This document shows positions 24,501 to 35,725 of a DNA stretch of 64,000 nucleotides, piece by piece; positions within the stretch are counted from its first letter, which is position 1, and each line of letters opens with the position of its first letter. The notes under the pieces are model-generated. The model made no database searches. It was not told the origin of the DNA and saw nothing but the letters and a program-made list of their open reading frames with translations. A program made the translations under genes and the position numbers. Source of the stretch: Romanomermis culicivorax (taxonomy: Eukaryota; Nematoda; Enoplea; Mermithida; Mermithidae). Location: contig CAWUHX010000412.1 of the NCBI GenBank assembly GCA_963922205.1, positions 1-64,000 on the forward strand, in the 5' to 3' direction.

Positions 24501-25529
24501 ATATATGTATTGATATTATTGCGTAATAATGCTACCTTTCGTAATTATACGGCATATAAGTGTACGTATTCGGCCTATTCGTATTATCCCATTCTTTATT
24601 ATGTACAGCTAGATTGGTCAACATTTTGGAAACTTTAACATTGATGTACTTGTCCCGATCGGGCCTGACGTGCTCGTGATCGAAACCCAACGTGTGCATC
24701 AACATGTGCATTATGCATTTCTCATCGATGCAAACTTTTTCATTGATTTCCAACCTTCGAAAAACCAAAAATTGGTTTATGGTGATTTAATTTCGCAATA
24801 GTGATATGATGCACAAGTACATTTCATTGACTATATTCTACAATGTTCTAGAAATTACCAGTTGCCGCCTTGATGATCATATCCGATGCTAGCGTAATTA
24901 TTGAACGGGCGTCTCCGGGTAATAATTAAAGGCTTGATTATATTATCGGTTGCTATTTCCAAGTCTTCGCCTTCCAAATCCGGCATATAGCGAAATCTGC
25001 GGCAAAAAAGTGTGTGGACAAATTCCACATAAAATTACGCAATCGCTTACCTAACGCACGTCTTCTCTTCGAAAACTTGGAAACACTTGGACAAATTTTG
25101 TTTAAATTTTTCAGGAAAATCGTCCAATATAGAAAATGGGATCAAATTGGCGGGCCACGGGTCAGCCCGCTTATTTGGCTTCGAGTAGTGATCTTGGAAG
25201 ATTAATGGGTCGGTGGCTTTTTTGAATACTCTAGTGGTCGGACTCAATTTTTCATTCGGATCTTCAGTCATCGGGTAACGCGTTGACAAGTAAATGTTGG
25301 GCTAGGAGTAGGATTAACAATTCAACGTAATGCGTACTCTTTACATAACAACACTTACATATTCCTGTTGATCAAGCCGTCTACAGTAACCGGAGTCAAA
25401 TAATGTGATCAAAGTTACAACCTGTCGATATACAAAAAATGAGCTTATTACAGCAAATTTTTTTTTTACAAAATCAATTTCACTACATCTTACTATAAAA
25501 AATGCCAAACACGACATGTCGATGGCCAT
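21589..25529 (-). CDS. Two-module astacin-like pseudoprotease with ShKT domains
   Basis: Twelve exons: 25494-25529, 25359-25421, 25051-25301, 24859-24996, 24536-24754, 24237-24487, 23770-23985, 23602-23716, 23423-23548, 23166-23372, 21780-22033, 21589-21719. All phases join, giving 668 residues and a TGA. The start [14 protein letters not shown] is a signal peptide split by intron 1. Module 1: astacin-like domain from about [10 protein letters not shown], zinc motif [13 protein letters not shown] (179-191), Met-turn SVMHM (236-240), INRHYKC, then ShKT ending LTCGFC. Exon 7 holds that ShKT end, a linker, and the pro-segment of module 2 (PYPFMDYF), so the modules are one reading frame. Module 2: [13 protein letters not shown] (488-500), SIMHM (541-545), INRHYQC, ShKT ending KTCGLC. 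Both modules lack the catalytic Glu and the Met-turn Tyr. Module 1 has no intron between pro-segment and domain; modules 2 and the downstream gene keep it. Likely secreted and catalytically dead; role unknown. Confidence 0.87.
22210..23130. repeat. Minisatellite of about 60 bp in intron 10
   Basis: Alternating TACATTACCATTGTATGTCA and TACATTACTACAGTATGCC half-units of about 30 bp. Reading frames of 286 and 284 codons are open on both strands at once only because the unit contains no stop; the region is spliced out of the two-module astacin-like gene. Confidence 0.88.
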
Positions 25530-25659
25530 TTCGACGAGATTTATAATGGATCTATAGTGAAAAATAGCTAATGGATCTTTAGAAAGCAATTGAGAAAACA
25601 ACAAAAAGATAGCAATTAACAATTCAAAAATGATAATTAGAATACAAAAACTGCCCCGC

Positions 25660-26420
25660 ACATTTTGACGAGAATCTCAATAATTGAAAGCAAACGAATT
25701 TTGTGAATCTTGGCCAAGTATCTTTGTTGCAGCCCCATGGCTTCTTTTCCACTGAATAGGCTCCCGAAGATTCTAGGATATGAGTGCGTCTCCTCAGTCC
25801 CCTGGGTATTTGTTGAATATGTAGCTTCAGCTATGTCCATTTCCTCCTCACTAACGTCTGAAAGCCGAGGCTTATCCCTATGTGGAAGTTTCCATGGGGT
25901 TGCCATAGTCGATTGGTAGCATATGATGTCCAACTATAGCCGGCACCATCGTCAAATTGTTCCTTTCGAGACCGAGGAATTTTCTTTTCGAGACCGAGGA
26001 ATTTTCCTTTCGAGACCGAGTGAGGTTGATGGAATGTCTGCACTTTTGGATACGACATTCCAAACCCAAGTTGAGCATGGCCACACTTACCACGATACTG
26101 GCGTGCAGTAGGATAACTCCAGCGAGACACCATCTACGAGAGCTGGTGACTGTAGCAATTCAAATAGAGTCGAGCATCTAAATGAGCATACTTGACCTTG
26201 GGCTGAAGCACTAGTTGACTGAAAAAATCAACTTTGGGCAAATTGCCAAACTCAGGTTGATGGATTCAAAGTCCAGTAATAGTATAACAAAATACAGCAT
26301 TCTTGACAAAAATCCCTGTTGTTAATAAATTGACGTTGTAAACTGCGATCGAGTGTAATATTTTCAGAGTTTAAAGTTGGAAAAGTTTTGGCATTTTGAC
26401 TGGAATCAGAGAAATTGTTA
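25660..26420. repeat. Unidentified dispersed element, copy 1
   Basis: A non-AT-rich block sharing long stretches with 28.9-29.9 kb: TTTGTTGCAGCCCC, GGCTTCTTTTCCACTGAATA, GAGACCGAGGAATTTTC three times in tandem, CACACTTACCACGATACT and CAACTTTGGGCAAATTG. The minus strand has a 98-codon frame (MATPWKLPHRDKPRLSD...) that is frameshifted in the other copy. I do not recognise a transposase or polymerase in it. It starts about 130 bases upstream of the two-module astacin-like gene. Confidence 0.75.
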
Positions 26421-26530
26421 TTCTTGTTCAAAGCAAATGGATTTAATGAATCCTGGCAAAGTATCTTTGTTGCAGCCCCAAGGCTTCTTTTCCACTTAAT
26501 AGGCTCTCGAAGATTCTATCATTACAAGTG
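26420..26530. repeat. Unidentified dispersed element, partial copy
   Basis: Only the first part of the unit is present (TTGTTATTCTTGTTCAAAGC, TTTGTTGCAGCCCC, GGCTTCTTTTCCACTTAATA), directly after copy 1. It breaks off into A-rich DNA at about 26530. Confidence 0.7.
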
Positions 26531-28850
26531 CATTTGGCAAAAATGAAGAAAAAATGCAAAATTCAATTTAAAAAAAAAATTTTCTTAAATTTTATAAAAA
26601 TTTCAAAAAAATTGAAAAAATACAAAAATTTTAAAAAAATAGATAAACTCACAAAAATGCCAAAAATAATGCAAAATTCATATTTTTCCTATAGTTTTGC
26701 GGGACATTTAAAGGAAAATGTAAAAAAAATCAGAATTTGAAAAAAATATGAAAAAATATCAATTTAAAAAAAATTGAAAATTCACAAAAAAGCAAAAAAA
26801 TGCTTTTGTGGAACATGTAAAGAAAAATTTTGAAAATTAGAATTTGAAAAAAATACGAAAAAATAAAAATTTAAAAAAAAATTGAAAATTTTTAAAAATA
26901 GCAAAAAAAAGGCTAAATTGGAGAAAAAATTTTAAATTTTTTAGAAAAGTGAATTTTGTATTTTTTCATCAAATTTTTGACATATTTTTCCCAAAATTTT
27001 TATAAAAATAATGAAAAATAAAAAAACAATTGTCAAATTTCGGACAAAAAAAATCAAAATTGAAAAATTGAAAAAATTGCAAAATTAAAAAGAAATTTCT
27101 TTCTCAAAATGAATTTTTGATCACTTTTTTCGTAAATTTTCACAAAAATTGTGAAAAATCAAAAATTCAAAAAATTTACAAAAATTCACTTAAATGTGAA
27201 AAAAATCAGGAATTCAAAATTTTTAAGCAAAGTTTTTAGATCTTTTTCAATATATGGATGTATTTGGGATTTTTTTACTTCTTTCAATCAATTTTTTCGT
27301 AAACTTTGATAAAAAAGACAAAAAAAATTGAAAGAATACAAAAATTCACAAAAATAGCAGAAAAATTCAGAAGTTTAAAAAAATGTAAAAATGTACAAAA
27401 ATTACAGAAAAAATGCAAAACCAAAAAACGTAATTTTTTTGTGAAAAGTGAATCTTTTCCTTTTTCAGATATTTTTGTCGAATTTTTTCTCATCTTTTTT
27501 CTAAAAAAATGCAAAAATTCGCAAAAATAGCAAAAAATGCAGAATTGAAAAAAGTGAATTTTAACATTTTTTTTATAAATTTTTTTCGTAAATTTTCATT
27601 AAAAACTTCCAAAAAAGTTGAAAAACTTAAAAAATCAAAAAAGAGAAAAAAATGCAAAAATTGGCAAAAACAAAATTTGACAAAAATTGTCAAAAAAGGC
27701 GAAATTCACAAAAAACAGGAAAAATCAAAAACCAAAAAATGTAATTTTTTTTGTGAAAAGTGAATGTTTTCAATTTTTCGATATTTTTGTCGAATTTTTT
27801 CTCATATTTTCTGAAAAAATGCAAAAATTCGCAGAAAAAGCAAGAAATGCAGAATTGAAAAAAAGTGAATTTTAACATTTTTTCTATAAATTTTTTTCGT
27901 AAATTTTCATGAAAAACTTGCAAAAAATTAAAAAAATTAAAAAATAAAAAAAGACTACAAAATGCAAAAATTGGCAAAAACAAAATTTGACAAAAATTGT
28001 CAAAAAAGGCAAAATTCACAAAAAGCAGGAAAAATGCAGAATTGAAAAAATGATTTTTCCAGAAAAGTGAATTTTTTTATTTTTGGGAGTTTTTCGCCGG
28101 TTTTCCTAATTATATATATTAAAAAATGCGAAAAATTTAAGAAAATTTCAAAAATAAAATTTCCAAAAAAAGGCAGAAAAGTTTTTGAATGCGAAAAGAT
28201 GTAAAATTCAAATTCTTTAGAAAAGTGAATTTTTCTAATTTTTAGATTTTGTAACAATTTTTTATAAATTTTTTTTGTCAATTTTTGTAACAAAATTTCA
28301 AATAATTGGAAAAACTTAAATTTTGCAAAAATTATAAAAAAAATTACGAAATAAATTTAAAAAATACGGAAAACGAAATTAAAAAAAAAAACAAAACAAA
28401 AAGTTTTGGAACATAAAATTACAAAAATTCGCAAAAATCAGACGAAATTGGAAAAGAAAAAACAAAATTTCCAAAAAATTAAGAGAATAACAATTTCAAA
28501 AAAATTGAAAAATAAAACTTTCAAAAAACTCGAAATCCCGGAAAAAATGAAAATTCTAATCGAAATCCTAAAAAAATTTAAAGAGCAGGAATTCGAAGAG
28601 TGGTAAAAATTCGCAGAAATGCCTAAATAAATTTCAAATTCAAATTTTCCCATCTAGTTATTTTTTCGCCTAGTCTCTAAAAAATTCAAAAAAAAATAAA
28701 ATGATAAAAATTCCAGAAAAATAAAAAAAATGCAAAATTCCAAAGAAAAAAATGTAAAAATTGGCTAAAATGCCAAAAATAATGCAAAATTCAAATAGAT
28801 TTTTGTAAAAAAAAAATTTCAAAAAAAATTTGAAAAGTTTGATGATGAAA
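26530..28850. other. A-rich spacer
   Basis: Long runs of A with AAAATGCAAAAATT and TTTTTCGTAAATTTTCA words. A block of about 400 bp is repeated (GTGAAAAGTGAAT and GATATTTTTGTCGAATTTTT near 27440-27490 and again near 27755-27800). Lys-rich and Phe-rich open frames are compositional. No gene seen. Confidence 0.7.
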
Positions 28851-28904
28851 TATTATTGTTGACATTCCTTGAAAGAATAAAAAACAAGATTGGATTGAAA
28901 AATA

Positions 28905-29895
28905 AAAAAATGAAAATAGAGTCGGGCATCTAAATGAGCATACTTGACCCTGCCCCCGAAGCCCTAGTTGACCAAAAAGATCAACTTTGGGCAAATTGCC
29001 AAACTCAGGTTGATGGATTCAAAGTCCAGTAATAATATAACAAAATGCAGCATTCTCCACAAAAATCCATGTTGTTGATAAATTGATGTTGTAAACTGCG
29101 ATTGAGTGTAATATTTCCTGAGTTTAAAGTTGGAAAAGTTTCGGCAGTTTGTTTGGAATCAGAGAAATTGTTATTCTCATTCAAAGCAAATGGATATAAT
29201 GAATCTTGGCAAAGTATCTTTGTTGCAGCCCCGAGCAGCTCTTTCCAAGGCTTCTTTTCCACTGAATAGGCTCTCGAAGACTCTACGACACAAGTGCGTC
29301 TCCTCAGTCACCGGGGAATTTGTTGGACATGTAGCTTCAGCTATGGCCATTTCTTCCTCCTAACCTGGGAAAGGCGGGGCTTATCCCTACCTGGAACTTT
29401 CCACGGGGTCGCCATACTTGACTGGTAGCATGTGATGTCCAACTATAGCCCGCACCATCATCAAATTGTTCCTTTCGAGACCGAAGAATTTTCTTTTCGA
29501 GACCGAGGAATTTTCCTCTCGAGACCGAGTGACGTTGATGAAATGTCTGCACTTTTGGATACAATGTTCCGAACCCAAGTTGAGCATGGCCACACTTACC
29601 ACGATACTAGCTGGCAGTAGGATAACTCCAGCGAGACACCATCCACGAGAGCTGGTGACTGTAGCAATTCGAAGACATCTAAATGAACCTACTTGACCCT
29701 GCCCCCAAAGCCCTAGTTGACCAAAAAGATCAACTTTGGGCAAATTGGCAAACTCAGGTTGATGGATTCAAAGTCCAGTAACAATATAACAAAATGCAGC
29801 ATTCTATAAAAAAATCCCTGTTGTTGATAAATTGACATTGTAAACTGCGATCGAGTGTAATATTTTCAGAGTTTAAAGTTGGAAAAGTTTCAGCA
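28905..29895. repeat. Unidentified dispersed element, copy 3 (with tail of another copy)
   Basis: 28905-29140 repeats the tail of the unit; 29140-29895 is a full unit, including three GAGACCGA repeats (29471-29530). The minus strand has a 118-codon frame (29387-29743) with a hydrophobic stretch, CLAGVILLPASIVVSVAML; its counterpart in copy 1 keeps part of the same frame. Product not recognised. It ends about 445 bases before Kunitz gene 1. Confidence 0.75.
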
Positions 29896-30220
29896 TCAAG
29901 CAACCATGGATTATTATAATAAATCCATGGATTTTCTAATGTTTAATAAAACTATAATTGTTATAATTTGAGTTCATCGGCAGATTTTCCCAAGATTTTG
30001 ATAATTTGATCGAAAAAATCATCCTGCGAATGTTATTGAAAAAATTTTGTGTATAGACTTTCTTATCATTTGTATGTGTTTTGGATGCATATAAATTAGC
30101 ATATAGTTATTCCAACATTCTAAATTAGGACCAAATACATCAATTATCATTAAATTTTACTTCAAAATATAACGTAAGAATTTGAAATACTGCCTACTCG
30201 ACAGTTTTCTTGGAAAAATA

Positions 30221-30268
30221 TTTTCTGCTTAGTAAAGTAAAAATCAAGATAAGAAGTCTTATCATCCT
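30221..30268 (+). promoter_or_regulatory. Conserved promoter block with GATA sites, Kunitz gene 1
   Basis: TTTTCTGCTTAGT, then AAGATAAG and CTTATCATCC, ends 73 bases before the ATG. The same block occurs before Kunitz gene 2 and in an orphan copy at 32861-32912. TTATCA is TGATAA on the other strand, the core bound by gut GATA factors such as ELT-2 in nematodes (established); gut expression here is inference. An AT dinucleotide run follows at 30272-30297. Confidence 0.6.
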
Positions 30269-30340
30269 ATCTATATATATATATATATATATATATATTT
30301 AACTATAGTTTAACCATAATTTCCATAAACTGCGACAATA

Positions 30341-30656
30341 ATGAATAAATTTTCCATTATTTTATTCATTTGTGGGCTAATGGTAAGAAATTTTGGATTT
30401 TTTACCATTATGAAAATTCAATATGGCTTCTTTTTGGCTTTAGATGTTAGCGCATCTTATCCTTATCCATGCTCAATCATTGCCGGCCGCAACTTGCAAC
30501 TTGCCTCCGTCGCCCGGTCCATGCCGCGGGCACATGGAAAGATTCTACTACAATCCCAACGAACGTCAATGTTCGAAATTCATTTACGGAGGTTGCCCGG
30601 GTAATGGGAATATGTTCGAAACCAAAGAAAAGTGCGAAAAAGCTTGCAAAAAATGA
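30341..30656 (+). CDS. Secreted single-domain Kunitz inhibitor 1
   Basis: Exons 30341-30382 and 30444-30656 (GTAAGA donor, TTTAG acceptor, phase 0) give 84 residues. The signal peptide is encoded across the intron ([14 protein letters not shown], then [12 protein letters not shown]). One Kunitz/BPTI domain follows with all six Cys: [39 protein letters not shown]. The residue after the second Cys (P1) is Arg, which in this family favours trypsin-like serine proteases. The chain ends two residues after the last Cys. It is a close paralogue of the gene at 33776. Confidence 0.92.
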
Positions 30657-30819
30657 TTTTGATTTTTTTTTTGTATTTTTCCTCAATTTTTGATGATTTT
30701 TACCAAAATATTAAAATTTGAGTGATAGCATGTTTAACTGTTTGTCGCGACATGCAAATATATAAATTTTAGAGCAAAAAATGATCTTGGCGTGGAGCGT
30801 TGCATATCAACCATACCTA

Positions 30820-32205
30820 CAGTATGACACCATATGTTATAACATGGCTCTATGTAATAACAAAGACATATGTTATAACACTGATATACATTATAACATA
30901 TTTCAAAAAGTTTTCTGTATTAAAACCATATGTTACAACATAGCCCAATGCTATAAGGTATGTCTATGTTATAACATAAAAAAAATTTTTTTGGAAAGAT
31001 TCACATAGCGTGTGGCATTATATTCTAACATGGCATATGCTATAACAACACGGAATATGTTATAAAATAGAATATGTTATAACATGATATATGTTATGAG
31101 ATGGGTATTTTTATAACATGGCACATGTGATAATATTGCATATTTTATAGTGTGGGATACGCTATAAGGTGGTACATGCTATAACTTGGGATATTCAATA
31201 ACCTGGGATATGTTATAACATGGGATATTGTACAATATTTGCTATGCTATAGCATTGGACATGTTATAACGTGAGGTTTCATATAAAGTGTTATATGCTA
31301 TAAGATGGCATATGTTATACCATGGGATATACTATAATGTGGTATGTGTTATAACTTACAATATGTTACAATATGGGATACCCTATGAAGTGGCACATGT
31401 TATAACTTGAGATAGTTAATAATAACCTGGGATATGTTATAACATGTTATATGTTATAAAGTGAGATATGCTATAATGTGATATGTGTTATAATGTATAA
31501 TATGTTACAATATTGAATATGCTATGAGGTGATATATGTTATTACTTGAGATATGTAATAATAACCTGGGATATGTAATTACATGGTATATGTTATAAAA
31601 TGGGATATGCTATAATGTGGCATGTGTTATAACATACAATATGTTACAATATTGAATATGCTATGAGCTGGTACATGTCTTAGCTTGAGATATGTAATAA
31701 TAACCTGGCATATGTTATAACATGGTATATGTTATAAAGTGGGATATGCTATAATGTGGTATATGTTATAACATAGGAGATCCTACAATATTCACAATGG
31801 TATAGCATTGGACATGTTATAACATGAGGTTTCATTTAAAATAATATATGTTATAACATGGGATATACTATAATGTGGTATGTGTTATAAGATAGAATAT
31901 GACAATATTGAATACCCTATGAAGTGGCACATCTTGTAACTTGAAACATGTAATAGTAACCTGGGATATGTTATAACATGGGATATGTTATAGAATGGGA
32001 TATGCTATAATGTGGTTCATGTTATAACATAGGATATGCTACAATATTCGCTATGCTATGACCCTGGGCATGTTATAACATGAGGTTTCATATAACATCG
32101 TATATGGTATAACATAGGATATGTCATACCATGGGATATGTAATAATGTGGTATATGTTATAACATAGAATATGTTATAATATTGGATATATGCTATGGC
32201 ATAGT
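30820..32205. repeat. ATGTTATAACAT palindrome block 2
   Basis: Copies of ATGTTATAACAT and diverged forms (ATGCTATAATG, ATGTTACAATAT), with GGGATATG/GGTATATG linkers. It lies downstream of Kunitz gene 1 and is interrupted on its right by the mariner remnant. Confidence 0.85.
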
Positions 32206-32580
32206 ATAATTGAACGAAGCAGATGAACAAGGTTTCAAGCTCGAAACATGGGTGCCTCACAAGTTGAGTGATCATGCTATGCAACGAAGTGTTATGATTT
32301 CCACGTCTTTATTTTCATGGTACAAAATCAAGCCTCTTGTTTATTGAAAATGAAAAGTGGGTTGTGTATGTTAAGATCATCCAGAGACGACAATGGGTCA
32401 GCAAAGGCTCCAAACCGGTGCAAGTGCCGAGGCCTGATCAACACCCCAGCAATGTTATGTTATGTGTATGGTGGTCAACCCAGGGAACGGTCAACTTTGA
32501 GTTGCTTCCACCAGGTTTGACCCGGATATCACTGCTAAAGTCCTTGAAGACCAGCTTGATTGTCTGATTATTATTTGCTC
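32206..32580 (+). pseudogene. Decayed mariner-family transposase fragment
   Basis: One frame reads FKLETWVPHKLSDH, like the WVPHeL motif of mariner transposases. After a stop and frame change near 32345, the next frame (from 32337) reads NEKWVVYVK, RRQWVSKG, QVPRPDQHP, VMLCVWWSTQGTVNFELLPP, in the order of the DEKW to VWWD-GVVxxELLPP region of mariner. The first catalytic Asp (DEKW) is Asn and the later catalytic Asp region (HDNARPH) is absent. No terminal inverted repeats seen. Not functional. Confidence 0.85.
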
Positions 32581-32689
32581 TGGTCGTTGCAGAATAGCCT
32601 TGTTGATAAGGAATTTGAAAATGATGACCAGCGCTAATAGGACCAAACACGTCAATTACTGTGTTTCGGATATTGGATTTTGATGCTTT

Positions 32690-32950
32690 TTTATAATTTT
32701 TCTTTTTTTTTTGTAAAATTTAATAAAATAAATTCAACCATAGTTGCTGTAACTTTATCACTTGGAACTTTGAAAAATGTCTGGTTCATGGATTCAACAT
32801 GTAATTTTAGTTCAAAATATAAAATTAGGACAGTTTTTTTGTGAAAATTATGTATGCTTAAAAATTTTTCTGCTTAGTCAGGTAAAAAACAAGATAAAAG
32901 TGTTATCATCCTAAATACTTATAATTAGAGTTTAAGCGTCATTTCTACAC
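32690..32950 (+). promoter_or_regulatory. Orphan copy of the Kunitz promoter
   Basis: Aligns with the DNA just upstream of Kunitz gene 2: TTCAACCATAG, CTTTATCACT, TTCAAAATATAA, TTTTTCTGCTTAGTC, TGTTATCATCCT, ACTTATAATTA, CATTTC. Similarity stops just before the position of the start codon, and no Kunitz exon follows. A third gene copy has lost its coding part or was never completed. Confidence 0.7.
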
Positions 32951-32979
32951 CACCCGTATCACTTTGTACATTTAACCAA

Positions 32980-33395
32980 TTGGGATTGTATATTACATGG
33001 TCAACTATACTCCCTACATTACGTCCAGTTTATAGGTTTGGAACCCAAAGCCTTGCTTGACATGGTCACACCTAATACAAAACTGGATGGGAGTAGCAAA
33101 GCTCAGGGCCCACGTAGGAGGCTAGGGGCACCACCCAGGAGAAGTGGTCACTGTACCGATTTGAATAATAGAGTCAGACCTCCGAACGAGCAACGCTGAC
33201 CAGGGTCTTGACCCGGTGCTTGAAGCCCTAGCTGACCAAAAAGGTCAACATTGGGCAAATTGGCAAACTCAGGTTGATGGATTCAAAGTCGAATAATAAT
33301 ATAAAAAAATGCAGCATTCTCCACAAAAATGCCTATTGTTAATAAATTGACGTTGTAAACTGCGATTGAGTGTAATGTTTCCCGAGTTTAACATT
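32980..33395. repeat. Unidentified dispersed element, diverged copy 4
   Basis: Shares AAGGTCAACATTGGGCAAATTGGCAAACTCAGGTTGATGG-type tail sequence (33240-33280), AATAAATTGACGTTGTAAAC and GAGTGTAATGTTTCC with copies 1 and 3, while the front half (33000-33180) is much diverged. It lies about 380 bases upstream of Kunitz gene 2, as copy 3 lies upstream of Kunitz gene 1. Confidence 0.65.
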
Positions 33396-33681
33396 GATAA
33401 TTGCACTGTCAATAAACTATAAAATAAATAAGCATATTTTTGGGACCATTCTACAGTACAACCAAACATGTCCATTTTTGTATTCCCGATATTGGATTTT
33501 GATGCCTTTTTGTAAATTTTGTTGGTTTTTGTAAAATTTAATATTTGCATTCAACCATAGTCACTGAAACTTTATCACTCAGAAACTTGAAAAAAGTCAT
33601 ATTCACATCTAATTTTGCTTCAAAATATAATAAAAACATAAAAATTGGGGCAGTTTTTCCAAAAAAGTTGTACACTTTTAG

Positions 33682-33730
33682 ATTTTTCTGCTTAGTCGGG
33701 TGAAAAACAAAATAAAAGTGTTATCATCCT
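33682..33730 (+). promoter_or_regulatory. Conserved promoter block, Kunitz gene 2
   Basis: ATTTTTCTGCTTAGTC, then GTGTTATCATCC, ends 46 bases before the ATG. The first GATA word of the other copies is changed here (AAAATAAAAG), while the TTATCA site is kept. Confidence 0.55.
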
Positions 33731-33775
33731 GCGCATACTTATAATTACTTTAAGCATCATTTCCATGCAACCATA

Positions 33776-34110
33776 ATGAATAAATTTGTGGCTCTTTCAT
33801 TCATCTGCGGACTAATGGTAAAAAAACTTGGCATTTTTCACCATTATGAAAATTATATATATGTTTTCAATATGGCTCATTTTTGCTCTAGATTTCAATG
33901 CATTTTGTCATGATCGACGCTCAATCATCACCATCGGCAATCTGCACCTTGCCTCCAACACTTGGTCCATGTCGCGGTCACATTAACAGATACTATTACA
34001 ATCCCAAAGAACGTGAATGTTTGATATTCGTTTACGGAGGTTGCCCGGGCAATGCGAATATGTTCGAAACGAAAGAAAAGTGTGAAAAAACTTGCGAAAA
34101 ATTATTTTGA
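33776..34110 (+). CDS. Secreted single-domain Kunitz inhibitor 2
   Basis: Exons 33776-33817 and 33892-34110 give 86 residues with the same phase-0 intron in the signal peptide as gene 1 (MNKFVALSFICGLM, then ISMHFVMIDAQS). Kunitz domain: CTLPPTLGPCRG, YYYNPKEREC, FVYGGCPGNAN, KCEKTC; six Cys and P1 Arg conserved. It differs from gene 1 mainly at loop positions (INR for MER, LIF for SKF) and has a longer C-terminus. Tandem duplicate about 3.4 kb away; intron sequence is also partly conserved (CCATTATGAAAATT). Confidence 0.92.
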
Positions 34111-34279
34111 TTACTTTTTTTAATTTGTGGATTGATTTTTGATGATTTTTACTCATTTTTGGGATATATTATTTTAAAATCCAAGCATGCTTTGTCACAA
34201 CATGTAAAGTATAGGCACCTCTTTGAAGATATACCCTTTGAAGCAAAATACGACATTAACATGGTATGGGGCAACGACT

Positions 34280-34500
34280 GATTTTTATCAACCATATGTT
34301 AGAACACAGCACTATGTTATAACCAATGCCCATGTTATAGCACAGGACTATGTTATAACCAGTGGGTATGTTATAACACTGATCCATCTTATAACATATT
34401 AAAAAATGTTCTTTTCAAATTAATTTGCATATTCTAGCCATATGTTATAACTCAGCCTTATGCTGTAACATAGGTCTATGTTACAATATTGTCATGTGTC
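34280..34500. repeat. ATGTTATAACAT palindrome block 3, left part
   Basis: Palindrome copies after Kunitz gene 2, ending just before the tRNA-like gene. Confidence 0.75.
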
Positions 34501-34540
34501 GCACGGCTGTACATCACCCCTTCGTAACTATTGCAACACT

Positions 34541-34612
34541 GGCTCGGTAGTTCAATTGGAAGAACACTGCACTATAGTCACAGAGACTGGGGTTCAAATC
34601 CCAGTCGAGCAT
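34541..34612 (+). tRNA. tRNA-like gene, isotype uncertain
   Basis: An exact A-box (TAGTTCAATTGG) and B-box (GGTTCAAATCC) are present. The D-stem is GTTC/GAAC, the T-stem CTGGG/CCCAG, and the acceptor stem pairs GCTCGG with TCGAGC plus a mismatched first pair. T5 at 34615-34619 could end Pol III transcription. The anticodon arm is weak: CTGCA/CACAG has two mismatches, and the loop CTATAGT would give anticodon ATA. The variable loop is only three bases. It is either a decayed tRNA, an unusual functional one, or a tRNA-derived element head. Confidence 0.6.
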
Positions 34613-34689
34613 TATTTTTCGAACAGTGTTTGGCGATAGTTAGGATGGCAACGCGTTTACCCATTACGTGTCAATATATATTATTTTTT

Positions 34690-35725
34690 TTTGTTTTCTA
34701 TATGTTATAACATTGTGTTCTAATATCGCATATGCCGCATGTGTTATAACATGGGGTATGTCATAATATGAGATATGCTATAACAAAGGATACCTTATAA
34801 CATAGTATACTTTATAACCTGCATACACTATAATGACGTATATGTTATAAGTTAGAACACATAATTACATTGCATATGTTATAATGTAAGTACATTATAA
34901 AAATGTATATTTGTTAACATGGGATATGTTATAATACATGATATGTCATAATGTGGTGTATGTTATAACACAGGATATGTTATAATATGAGATATGTTAT
35001 AAAATTGGGTATATTATAATATGAAATATCCTATAACATAGAGTATGTTACAATATTAGATATATTGTAACATGTGATATGTTATAACATCGGATGTGTC
35101 GTAACATGTGATATGCTATAGCATAGTATATCTTGTAACATAGGAAATGTTATATTTCACATGCTATTATGTAGGACAAGTTATAACATAAGGTATGTTA
35201 TAAGGTAGCAGAAGTAATAACATAATATATGTTATATCATGGCATATGTCATAATGTGGGATATGCTATAACGTAATATATGTTATAACATAGGAGATGT
35301 CAGAATATGGCTCAAGCTATAATGTAGGAGAAGTTATAACATGACGTATGGTATAAGATAGGGCAAGTTATAACATGAGGTATGTTATAAGATAGGAAAA
35401 GTTATAACATGACATATGTTATATCATAGCATATGTCATAACGTGGGATATGCTATAACGTAGTATATGTTATAACATAGGAGGTGTCAGAATATGGCGT
35501 ATGCTATAATGTAGGAGAAGTTATAACATGACGTATGGTATAAGATAGGGCAAGTTATAACATGAGGTATGTTATAAGATAGGAAAAGTTATAACATGAC
35601 ATATGTTATATCATAGCATATGTCATAACGTGGGATATGCTATAACGTAGTATATGTTATAACATAGAAGATGTCAGAATATGGCGTATGCTATAATGTA
35701 GAAGAAGTTATAACATGAGGTATTT
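34690..35725. repeat. ATGTTATAACAT palindrome block 3, right part
   Basis: Palindrome copies with a higher-order repeat: a segment of about 185-190 bp around 35310-35500 recurs almost exactly at about 35500-35700 (AGTTATAACATGACGTATGG, ATAAGATAGGGCAAG). Confidence 0.85.

Noticed and set aside
26528..28293. Lys-rich and Phe-rich frames as possible small genes
   Set aside because: Pure composition effect of A-rich DNA; mirror frames on both strands.
32206..32580. Functional mariner transposase
   Set aside because: Frame break, Asp to Asn in the first catalytic position, missing second half and no termini seen.
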